Shown here in pieces: positions 42,223-48,643 of a stretch of 48,643 nucleotides of DNA; the first letter of the stretch is position 1, and each line of letters starts with the position of its first letter. This stretch comes from Pseudobacteroides sp. GTDB taxonomy: Bacteria > Bacillota > Clostridia > Acetivibrionales > DSM-2933. Location of the stretch: NCBI RefSeq assembly GCF_036567765.1, contig NZ_DATCTU010000034.1, positions 1-48,643 of the forward strand, read 5' to 3'. A model generated the notes under the pieces. The model did no database searches and had not been told where the DNA came from. It saw only the letters and a list, made by a program, of their open reading frames with translations. A program made the position numbers and the translations under genes.

Positions 42223-43287
42223 ATGCCAAAGAAAATAAGGAAGATATCCCAGAAAGTCGGGCTACCGCCTGGGACACTTGTGCATACAGGTGAGATAAGA
42301 AATCAATTTCCAACTGTTACTGTTGTAGATTATGACGATAAGAATTTTTCAGTAGAAAATTCCCTAGTCATAAAAGATGCTCTTTGTATGAAGAATCATG
42401 CTAAATACAGGTGGATTAATTTGGACGGTATTCATGACACCAATATTATAAACAGCATAGGAAGTTTTTACGGTATTCATCCGCTTGTCCTTGAGGATAT
42501 CCAGAATACAGGGCAAAGACCTAAAGTGGAAGAGTATGACGGATACTTGTATATTGTAATCAGGATGATATATTATGATAATAAATTAAGCGAGATTACA
42601 ACAGAGCAGGTTAGCATCATATTAGGCCGGGATTATTTGCTTACATTTCAGGAAAACAAGGATAATTTCTTTATACCTCTTGTAGACAGAATAGCAAAAG
42701 GTATCAGCAATATCAGAAAAATGGGAATGGATTATCTATTGTATGCGATAATGGATCTAATTGTAGACAGCTATTTTTTGGTTCTTGAAAAGACAGGGGA
42801 AGAGATTGAATTGTCAGAGGATTCGATGGTGGCGACACCTGGACAGGAGATGCTCAGAAAAGTACATGGTTTAAAAAGGGAAATGTTGTATATGCACAAG
42901 GCTGTCTGGCCGCTGCGGGAAGTCGTTGGAGGGCTCCAAAGACGGGAGTGTCATTTGATATCAGATACAACCAGCATTTACCTTAGGGATGTGTATGATC
43001 ACATTATCCAGATGATGGATACAATTGAAACGTATAGAGATATATTATCAGGTATCGTTGATTTATATCTGTCGGTTGCAAGTAATAAAATGAATGAGGT
43101 TATGAAGTTTTTAACAGTATTTTCTGTTCTTTTTATGCCTCTAACATTTATTGCCGGTGTATATGGAATGAACTTTGAAAACATGCCGGAACTCAAATTT
43201 AAATACGGCTATTTTTTAGTTTTGGCAGCAATGTCCATATGTTTTGTGAGCATGATTTTGTTTTTTAGAAAGAAAAAATGGTTATAG
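42223..43287 (+). CDS. corA: CorA-type magnesium/cobalt transporter
   Basis: This 354-residue protein starts at ATG 42223 after AGGGTGATG. The long N-terminal cytosolic part has WINLDGIHDTNIINSIGSFY, LVLEDIQNTGQRPKVEEY and YLLTFQENKDNFF. Two C-terminal membrane segments flank the signature YGMNFENMPE (GMN motif, near residue 321), followed by the basic tail FRKKKWL. It forms a homopentameric channel for Mg2+ (or Co2+). It lies 13 bases before the aldolase gene, so the two are co-transcribed; no functional link is evident. Confidence 0.94.
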   Translation: MPKKIRKISQKVGLPPGTLVHTGEIRNQFPTVTVVDYDDKNFSVENSLVIKDALCMKNHAKYRWINLDGIHDTNIINSIGSFYGIHPLVLEDIQNTGQRPKVEEYDGYLYIVIRMIYYDNKLSEITTEQVSIILGRDYLLTFQENKDNFFIPLVDRIAKGISNIRKMGMDYLLYAIMDLIVDSYFLVLEKTGEEIELSEDSMVATPGQEMLRKVHGLKREMLYMHKAVWPLREVVGGLQRRECHLISDTTSIYLRDVYDHIIQMMDTIETYRDILSGIVDLYLSVASNKMNEVMKFLTVFSVLFMPLTFIAGVYGMNFENMPELKFKYGYFLVLAAMSICFVSMILFFRKKKWL

Positions 43288-43300
43288 GGGGCACATTGAG

Positions 43301-43936
43301 ATGCTAGAGCAGGTTAAAACACAATTAATTGAGGTTACAAGAATGGCATACGATAAGGGTATGGTGAATACATATGAAGGGAACATCTCCATCAGAAACG
43401 GTAATTATATCTGCATAACGCCTAGTTGCTTTCCCAAATGTCTTTTAAGTGAAGAGACCATACCTGTAATAGACCTTGACGGAAATGTTATTGAAGGAAG
43501 TTTAAAGCCTTCTTCAGAATGGAAACTCCATACTTTATCCTACATTGAAAGATCTGATGTCAATGGAATTATTCATTCTCATTCGCCTTATACCACTGCT
43601 TATGCCGTAGCAAATAAGCCGATTGAGACTAAGGCATATCCGGAAATGATTGTTCTTTTTGACAGAATACCTCTCGCTGCTTATGGGACTCAGTCAACCG
43701 ATGCCATATTTACAGGGGTAGGGGAATATATAAAAGACTATGATGTTATTCTCCTTGCAAATCATGGAGTTTTGTCGCTGGGTAAGGATGTATATAATGC
43801 ATTTTATAAGCTGGAGGCAGCTGAAAGTACTGCCAGGGTTCTTATATTGTCGGAAATACTTGGAGGAGGAAAGGCATTGCCTGAGGAAAAACTTGATGAA
43901 CTTTACAAAATCAGAAAAAGGAATTCTAAAGTGTGA
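43301..43936 (+). CDS. Class II aldolase (L-fuculose/L-ribulose phosphate type)
   Basis: This 211-residue protein starts at ATG 43301 with GGGGG 8-12 bases before it. The zinc-binding class II aldolase/adducin motifs are seen: GMVNTYEGNISIRNGNYICI, PSSEWKLHTLSYIERSDVNG (catalytic Glu in SSEW), IIHSHSPYTTAYAV with two His ligands and LLANHGVLSLGKDVYNAFY with the third. Substrates of the family are sugar phosphates such as fuculose-1-P or ribulose-5-P; 5-deoxyribose salvage enzymes also belong here. The exact substrate cannot be decided. Confidence 0.87.
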   Translation: MLEQVKTQLIEVTRMAYDKGMVNTYEGNISIRNGNYICITPSCFPKCLLSEETIPVIDLDGNVIEGSLKPSSEWKLHTLSYIERSDVNGIIHSHSPYTTAYAVANKPIETKAYPEMIVLFDRIPLAAYGTQSTDAIFTGVGEYIKDYDVILLANHGVLSLGKDVYNAFYKLEAAESTARVLILSEILGGGKALPEEKLDELYKIRKRNSKV

Positions 43937-44248
43937 GAACTTTATATCCTAAAATTTAGATATAATTAATTAGTTTATTATGACGATAATACTATATATA
44001 AATTAATCATTCCATTGATTCCAGATTAAGATAATTGAAATAAAATGTTTAAAAGTTTATAATAGTAGCAATGTCTTATAAATATTTTATTCTGTTTCTT
44101 TTATTCGCAGTATGAGCTTAAAACATTTTTGTTTAATTAAATTGTTTCAGTAAATATAAAATTGAACCATTCAAGATTATGTAATCTGGAGTAATAGTAG
44201 TAGTGGAAATATGCACCGTTTAAATTTTGGTAAGCGGAGGGGTGTCGA
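43937..44248. other. Upstream region of lon
   Basis: This 312-bp AT-rich interval contains a weak hairpin after the aldolase stop (TTATATCCTAAA against TTTAGATATAA, about 43942-43966). It also holds a good promoter at 44035-44063, followed by an unusually long leader of about 180 nt before the lon ATG. No CtsR (GGTCAAA repeat) or CIRCE operator and no ORF with a ribosome site were seen. Confidence 0.55.
44035..44063 (+). promoter_or_regulatory. Sigma-A promoter for lon
   Basis: TTGAAA (44035-44040) and a perfect TATAAT (44058-44063) are separated by 17 bases. Transcription would begin near 44070, leaving a leader of about 180 nt. Confidence 0.65.
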
Positions 44249-46696
44249 ATGTACGAATCAAAGAAAGTAATAAAGAAGCATGTTTTGCCCTTATTGCCAT
44301 TGAGAGGTCTTACGGTATTTCCGTATATGATTTTGCATTTTGATGTGGGTAGGGTAAAATCAATTAAAGCATTAGAAGAAGCAATGATTAACAATCAACT
44401 TATATTTCTGGTCACACAAAAAGAAGCAAAAAATGATTCTCCAGGCGAAGAAGATGTTTATAATGTAGGGACAATATCCAAAGTAAAACAGCTGCTAAAG
44501 CTTCCGGGAGATACAATCAGAGTTCTGGTGGAGGGTGTAAGCAGGGCTGAAATAAACGAATTTACCCAGAACGAGCCGTTTTTTGCGGCAGAAGTAGTTG
44601 AACAGATATATATGGATGATGAACAGCAAAGTGTTGAGATTGAGGCTTTAAAAAGAAGGGTTTTATCAGCATTTGAGGATTATGTGGGTTTAAGTAACAA
44701 GATATCTCCCGAGACGGTGCTATCAATTACAACAATTGAAGATCCGGGACAGTTATCCGATATGGTTGCGTCCAATATATTTTTAAAGGTTGAGCAAAAG
44801 CAGGAGATTTTAAACGAGTTTGACCCAAAAATAAGATTGGAAAAAATCCTGGAAATTCTTTTAAAGGAAATGGAAATTCTTGAGATTGAGAAGAATATAA
44901 ATACCAAAGTTCGCAAGCAGATAGACAAGATGCAGAAGGAATACTATCTGAGAGAGCAGTTAAAAGCTATTCAGAGCGAGCTCGGTGATAAGGAAGGCGT
45001 AACAGGCGAGGTTGAAGAATATAAGGAAAAGCTCAAAAAGGCAGAATTCCCTGAGGAAGTCGAAAAAAAGGTCCTTAAGGAGTTAGATCGTCTTTTAAAG
45101 ATGCAGTCAGGTTCTGCTGAGGGTTCTGTAATAAGAACATATCTGGATTGGGTTTTTGATTTGCCTTGGAATAAAGAGACAGAGGAAATAATTGATTTGA
45201 AAAAGGCTGAAGAAATACTTGATGAAGATCACTACGGCCTTGAAAAGGTAAAGGAAAGAATAATTGAATATTTAGCTGTAAGAAAGCTTAAGAACAACCT
45301 GAAGGGGCCGATACTTTGTCTGGTTGGTCCTCCAGGGGTTGGTAAAACTTCTATTGCAAAGTCCATCGCACGTGCACTTAACAGGAATTATGTTAGGATG
45401 TCTCTAGGCGGTGTCAAGGATGAGGCGGAGATCAGAGGGCACAGACGTACTTATGTTGGTGCAATGCCCGGCAGAATTATTGCTTCACTGAAGCAAGCCG
45501 GTACAAAAAACCCATTGATATTGCTTGATGAAATAGACAAGATGAGCAGTGATTTCAGGGGAGACCCTGCTTCTGCTATGCTTGAGGTATTGGACGGTGA
45601 GCAGAATTTTACCTTCCGCGACCATTATTTGGAGCTGCCATTTGATCTGTCAAACGTAATGTTTTTGACTACAGCAAACAGTCTTGAGACTATTCCGAGA
45701 CCATTGCTGGACAGAATGGAAGTTATTCAGATTTCCAGTTACACTGAAGAGGAAAAGGTAAACATTGCTTTAAAATATTTAATACCTAAGCAGGTTGAAG
45801 CCCATGGACTGGATAAAAAGAGCATCGATATAGATGAAAAAACCGCAAGAGATGTTATAAATTATTACACCAGAGAAGCAGGTGTAAGAAATCTTGAAAG
45901 GGAATTTGCAAATCTTTGCAGGAAAGCTGCAAGGACTATTGTTTCATCAAGAAGCAAGACCGTTAAGATAACCTCCGAAAAGCTTGAAAAATATCTGGGA
46001 GCTAAGAAATTCAGGTATGACAAGGCAAATGAGAAGGATGAAACAGGTATAGCGACTGGCCTGGCTTGGACGCCTGTGGGAGGGGATACTTTATCCATTG
46101 AGGTTTCATTGATGGATGGAAGTGGAAAGCTTGAACTCACAGGACACCTTGGAGATATTATGAAGGAATCGGCTAGAGCTGCTATGAGTTTTATAAGATC
46201 AAAAGCGGACCAACTGCATATAGACAAGAATTTTTACAATAAATTCGATATTCATATACATGTGCCGGAGGGAGCTATTCCAAAGGATGGACCTTCAGCC
46301 GGAATTACTTTGGCTACAGCTATGATATCCGCATTGACGGGGCTGCCTGTAAAGAAGAATGTTGCAATGACTGGTGAAATAACCTTAAGAGGAAGAGTAC
46401 TCCCTATAGGAGGACTCAAGGAAAAGGTTCTCGCTGCCCACAGGGCTGGAATAAATACAGTTATTGTACCTATGGATAATAAAAAGGATATTGATGATAT
46501 CCCTGATAATGTAAGAAAGAAGATAAAATTTGTGCTGGCATCGGAAATGGAAACAGTTATAAATACAGCTCTCGCCAAAACTAACTTCAAAAGATTGAAG
46601 AATAAAATGGCGGAAAAGATATCCGATGAGATTATTGCAGAGGACCAAGCGGCAGTTACCAGCATGGAAAAGGGTATTATCAATATAGAACAGTAA
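44249..46696 (+). CDS. lon: ATP-dependent protease Lon (LonA)
   Basis: This 815-residue protein starts at ATG 44249 after GCGGAGGGG. It has the LAN substrate domain ([20 protein letters not shown]), a coiled middle ([15 protein letters not shown]), the AAA+ domain with Walker A GPPGVGKT at 360-367 and [16 protein letters not shown], and a C-terminal protease with Ser683 (DGPSAGIT) and Lys726 (GGLKEKV), 43 residues apart. It degrades misfolded and regulatory proteins in the cytosol. It is full-length and likely functional. It is the second Lon-family enzyme of the window, differing from the one at 5470 by the LAN domain. Confidence 0.97.
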   Translation: MYESKKVIKKHVLPLLPLRGLTVFPYMILHFDVGRVKSIKALEEAMINNQLIFLVTQKEAKNDSPGEEDVYNVGTISKVKQLLKLPGDTIRVLVEGVSRAEINEFTQNEPFFAAEVVEQIYMDDEQQSVEIEALKRRVLSAFEDYVGLSNKISPETVLSITTIEDPGQLSDMVASNIFLKVEQKQEILNEFDPKIRLEKILEILLKEMEILEIEKNINTKVRKQIDKMQKEYYLREQLKAIQSELGDKEGVTGEVEEYKEKLKKAEFPEEVEKKVLKELDRLLKMQSGSAEGSVIRTYLDWVFDLPWNKETEEIIDLKKAEEILDEDHYGLEKVKERIIEYLAVRKLKNNLKGPILCLVGPPGVGKTSIAKSIARALNRNYVRMSLGGVKDEAEIRGHRRTYVGAMPGRIIASLKQAGTKNPLILLDEIDKMSSDFRGDPASAMLEVLDGEQNFTFRDHYLELPFDLSNVMFLTTANSLETIPRPLLDRMEVIQISSYTEEEKVNIALKYLIPKQVEAHGLDKKSIDIDEKTARDVINYYTREAGVRNLEREFANLCRKAARTIVSSRSKTVKITSEKLEKYLGAKKFRYDKANEKDETGIATGLAWTPVGGDTLSIEVSLMDGSGKLELTGHLGDIMKESARAAMSFIRSKADQLHIDKNFYNKFDIHIHVPEGAIPKDGPSAGITLATAMISALTGLPVKKNVAMTGEITLRGRVLPIGGLKEKVLAAHRAGINTVIVPMDNKKDIDDIPDNVRKKIKFVLASEMETVINTALAKTNFKRLKNKMAEKISDEIIAEDQAAVTSMEKGIINIEQ

Positions 46697-46719
46697 AATA
46701 AAAATGTAAGGTATAAAAT

Positions 46720-46780
46720 AAAGCCATTACTCGTAAAGATATTCAACTCAATATCATGAGAAATGGCTTTTTATTTTTAT
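46720..46780. terminator. Bidirectional terminator between lon and the 176-aa gene
   Basis: AAAGCCATT (46720-46728) pairs with AATGGCTTT (46762-46770), with extra CTC/GAG pairing inside. TTTTTATTTTTA follows on plus and TTTATTTTATA on minus. Confidence 0.85.
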
Positions 46781-46782
46781 AA

Positions 46783-47313
46783 TCAGTACCTCTGGTTAAT
46801 ATAATCATCTACAAGAGACGTTCTGACCTCGTTTATAAACACGCTTTCTCTTATCAGAATGTTTAGCAGGGTTTCGTTTTTTGAATGCAAAATGAGGCTT
46901 TCATGGTCCTTTAAAACTATCTCAAAAAGTTTTCTTTTCAAAGCAGGGGATTTAACTCTTACATAATAAGCCTCCACTCCTTGAAAATCCAGTAGCTCCA
47001 AAAGTTTTAACGTAACATGGTCTTTTTTGGAGTAAAAATAATTAGCCTGCTCGAAAAAATCGCTTCGTGCCCCGTGTTTTGAATTGAGCTCATGAGCACG
47101 CTTTTGATAGTACTTGGCAAGGACATTGTAATACTGATAATTAAATATGGCCTTTTTGACATTATCCAGCTTTTTGAAAGGGACAAGATCCGTAGAGTTA
47201 ATGTAAGCATAGTTTGCTTCAATAAATTCATCCTTCGTCATATCACCCTTTGTGTACTGTTCAATCAAGCTTTGTCTGTGTATGAGAAATTTATCAAATT
47301 TGCTTAAAATCAT
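46783..47313 (-). CDS. Conserved hypothetical helical protein (176 aa)
   Basis: ATG 47313 follows AGCAGGTTATAT, a weak ribosome site. The protein is hydrophilic and helical, beginning MILSKFDKFLIHRQSLIEQY and continuing KGDMTKDEFIEANYAYI, DNVKKAIFNYQYYNVLAKYY and FFEQANYFYSKKDHVTLKLL. There is no signal peptide, membrane segment or catalytic motif. The second half (residues 115-165) looks like a separate helical domain. From memory it resembles clostridial proteins of the DUF6648 type; I could not check this. The gene is alone and convergent with lon. Confidence 0.75.
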   Translation of the reverse strand: MILSKFDKFLIHRQSLIEQYTKGDMTKDEFIEANYAYINSTDLVPFKKLDNVKKAIFNYQYYNVLAKYYQKRAHELNSKHGARSDFFEQANYFYSKKDHVTLKLLELLDFQGVEAYYVRVKSPALKRKLFEIVLKDHESLILHSKNETLLNILIRESVFINEVRTSLVDDYINQRY

Positions 47314-47741
47314 ATATAACCTGCTTTCAATGAAAAATGTCTAATTTTGCTATAAGTTTTATGAGAATTTTGTCCGAAAATATAATAAAATAAAAAATTT
47401 TGCTTGTAAAAATGTTAATATTATATTAATTTATATATATATAAATGTAAAGCGGTAAAGATTATAATTCATTGGTGATTTTTATAAGCTACTCGATTTA
47501 TATAAAGAGTGATTTATCTTGTACACTTTAATTTATTTCATTTCATGGGGATATTATTATTGTCAGTTTCCAGGAAAGTTTATAATTGAAATATAATAAA
47601 CGTTCCTGTTAGAGTATCAAATGGTCTTACTTAGGCATAATCAAAAACGACTTCCGTTATAAATTTCGCTTTCGTGTTGACTTAACTTGTCAACACACGC
47701 TTAAACGTGTAAGAAACTATAAAATTTGTAAGGGGGCTTTT
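47314..47741. other. Long intergenic region with the second copy of the rrn-spacer-like element
   Basis: This about 430-bp region lies between divergent genes. It holds AT-rich tracts (for example ATATTAATTTATATATATATA around 47420-47445) and a stretch with TATAAT-like words. At about 47650-47706 there is a hairpin-forming element that matches the 23S-5S spacer of this window. A further hairpin, ACACGTTTAAGCGTGT-like, overlaps its end. No ORF with a ribosome site is seen. It is the leader region of the following membrane gene. Confidence 0.6.
47650..47706 (+). repeat. Hairpin repeat element, copy 2 (upstream of last gene)
   Basis: It begins ACTTCCGTTATAAATTTCGC and has the palindromic core GTGTTGACTTAACTTGTCAA, then CACACGCTTAAACG. 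It matches the minus strand of 297-235 over about 60 bases. It lies 36 bases before the start codon of the last gene, so it would be in that gene's promoter or mRNA leader. Confidence 0.7.
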
Positions 47742-48643
47742 ATGTACCAGTATTTTGTAGTTACGATAACATTGGCTGTTATATCATCAATTTTGTTTGC
47801 ACAGTTTCTAGATAGGAAATGCATTTCAAAAAAGCACAAGGTTATGGCAGTTGCACTATGTACTATATCGGTCGCCCTATTAAGCAGTCTCTTTCCGGTG
47901 ATTTCAGGGCTAGTTATGAACATAACTAGCAGAATTAATGAAATACTACATATTAGTTTGTGGACAGGCTTTTCATTTACCGTTATATTTATTGTTTACC
48001 TAGGAGGTATTTTAATAATTTCTGTATATTTATCAACTATAGTAATCGCAGCGAATGAAGAAGAGGGTGAAGTTAAGACTGCATCACTCTTGGCACTGAT
48101 AAACAAGTTGTTTCCCAGGAGGGTTGGCATGGTTTTAAAGCCTGCTATAAATGAGTCTTCGCCATTAGAAAACAATTGTGTAAGCAATTACCATGCCGCT
48201 GTTTTGCAAGGGCCACTTGAGGTTGAACAAAATATATTGCAAAAACCTGTTGACAGTGAGAAAAATATTGATACAATTGGTATAGGTGCTAATGATATTA
48301 ATGGGGAAGCTTTTGACATTTCTCAAGAGATATCATTGAAAGAAGATATGAGTCTAGAGTATCTTATAGAAGAGGATTTCTTCATTGAGAGCGAGCTACC
48401 TGAAGTTGAGGAAGTAATAAATATTGAAGAAGAAATCAGCATAGAGGAAGTAGTAGAAGCAATAGAGTCGGATATTGAAGTAAGCGAAATAGAAATTGAA
48501 GAAGAGCCAATAGAGGCTGCATCCGAAGAGGAAATACAAGAGCCTGAAGTTGAGGAAGTAATAAATATTGAAAAAGAAATTAGCGTAGAGGAAGTAGTAG
48601 AAGCAATAGAGTCGGATATTGAAGTAAGCGAAATAGAAATTGA
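47742..48643 (+). CDS. Membrane protein with acidic tandem-repeat tail (partial, runs off the window)
   Basis: ATG 47742 follows AGGGGGC (47731-47737). The frame stays open for 300 codons to the end of the window, so the 3' end is missing. About three hydrophobic segments are seen: residues 2-22, 35-60 and 74-100 (WTGFSFTVIFIVYLGGILII in the last). A cytosolic or surface tail follows, increasingly rich in Glu. From residue 220 the tail consists of a repeated unit of 48 residues (144 bp) beginning PEVEEVINIE and containing EEVVEAIESDIEVSEIEIE; the second copy is cut by the window end. I recognise no named family. The acidic repeats could be a binding or spacer region. Confidence 0.8.
   Translation, partial: MYQYFVVTITLAVISSILFAQFLDRKCISKKHKVMAVALCTISVALLSSLFPVISGLVMNITSRINEILHISLWTGFSFTVIFIVYLGGILIISVYLSTIVIAANEEEGEVKTASLLALINKLFPRRVGMVLKPAINESSPLENNCVSNYHAAVLQGPLEVEQNILQKPVDSEKNIDTIGIGANDINGEAFDISQEISLKEDMSLEYLIEEDFFIESELPEVEEVINIEEEISIEEVVEAIESDIEVSEIEIEEEPIEAASEEEIQEPEVEEVINIEKEISVEEVVEAIESDIEVSEIEI
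48399..48643 (+). repeat. 144-bp in-frame tandem repeat inside the last gene
   Basis: Copy 1 starts at 48399 (CCTGAAGTTGAGGAAG) and copy 2 at 48543, an exact offset of 144 bases (48 codons). The visible 101 bases of copy 2 differ from copy 1 at only about 3 positions, so the duplication is recent or maintained. More copies may lie beyond the window. Confidence 0.85.

Noticed and set aside
43937..44248. CtsR or CIRCE heat-shock operator before lon
   Set aside because: No GGTCAAA-type direct repeat and no TTAGCACTC inverted repeat can be found in this interval.
46252..46746. 164-codon minus-strand frame opposite the Lon protease domain
   Set aside because: It is a complement of the conserved protease region; the hydrophobic composition is an artefact of the lon codons.
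47650..47706. A second rRNA operon start
   Set aside because: No 16S, 23S or 5S sequence follows; a protein gene with its own ribosome site begins 36 bases downstream.

Overview
The window looks like a piece of chromosome from an anaerobic, probably spore-forming, low-G+C Gram-positive bacterium of the class Clostridia, most like the cellulolytic clostridial group (Ruminiclostridium/Acetivibrio relatives). The evidence is AT-rich DNA, strong GGAGG-type ribosome binding sites with many TTG/GTG starts, an LL-diaminopimelate aminotransferase (DapL), a flavodiiron protein, a GerM-type lipoprotein, two Lon-family proteases and a ferredoxin-type thioredoxin reductase homologue. The genus is inferred from gene content only. 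I see no phage, insertion sequence, CRISPR array or replication origin.

Layout. 1-604: the 3' end of a 23S rRNA gene, 5S rRNA, tRNA-Asn and a terminator. 0.8-8 kb, plus strand: a putative glycoside-hydrolase lipoprotein, an amidohydrolase overlapping tsaE, then tsaB-rimI (tRNA t6A modification and N-acetylation) and a LonB-type protease. 8.2-15 kb: a diguanylate cyclase, a flavodiiron protein, a small minus-strand gene, a LOG-family hydrolase, a drug-efflux MFS gene preceded by a tiny ORF, a PAP2 phosphatase, a 33-residue membrane peptide and proB. 15.2-19.4 kb, minus: a class A penicillin-binding protein, a small cysteine-containing protein and a radical-SAM protein. 19.6-21.2 kb, plus: an alpha/beta hydrolase and a DUF218 protein. 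21.2-25.2 kb, minus: galE, rph, rdgB and a GGDEF/HD-GYP protein. 25.5-30.5 kb, plus: tex, an LTA-synthase-like protein and a polytopic membrane protein. 30.6-32.0 kb, minus: four consecutive small unknown genes. 32.2-35.3 kb, plus: thioredoxin-reductase-like protein, ArsR regulator, deoC and a GerMN lipoprotein. 35.4-42 kb, minus: clpS-clpA-aat, a YdjM-like membrane protein, and dapF-dapL. 42.2-46.7 kb, plus: corA, a class II aldolase and lon. 46.8-47.3 kb, minus: an unknown protein. 47.7 kb to the end: an incomplete membrane protein with long acidic tandem repeats.

Genes that appear to work together: clpS, clpA and aat form a complete N-degron recognition and unfolding module, lacking only ClpP. 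tsaE, tsaB and rimI are the usual t6A/acetyltransferase cluster without tsaD. dapF and dapL are consecutive steps of lysine and cell-wall meso-DAP synthesis. rph and rdgB are the usual RNA-maturation and nucleotide-housekeeping pair. Cell-envelope functions recur (PBP, LTA synthase, PAP2, DUF218). Cyclic-di-GMP enzymes appear twice.

The least explained items are: a roughly 60-bp hairpin-forming sequence shared by the 23S-5S spacer and the region upstream of the last gene; the four-gene small-protein cluster at 30.6-32.0 kb, one member of which resembles the lone gene at 10.6 kb; the thioredoxin-reductase homologue without NADPH motifs, with a two-hairpin leader; the short ORF before the efflux pump; and a 32-bp perfect inverted repeat at 30.5 kb.
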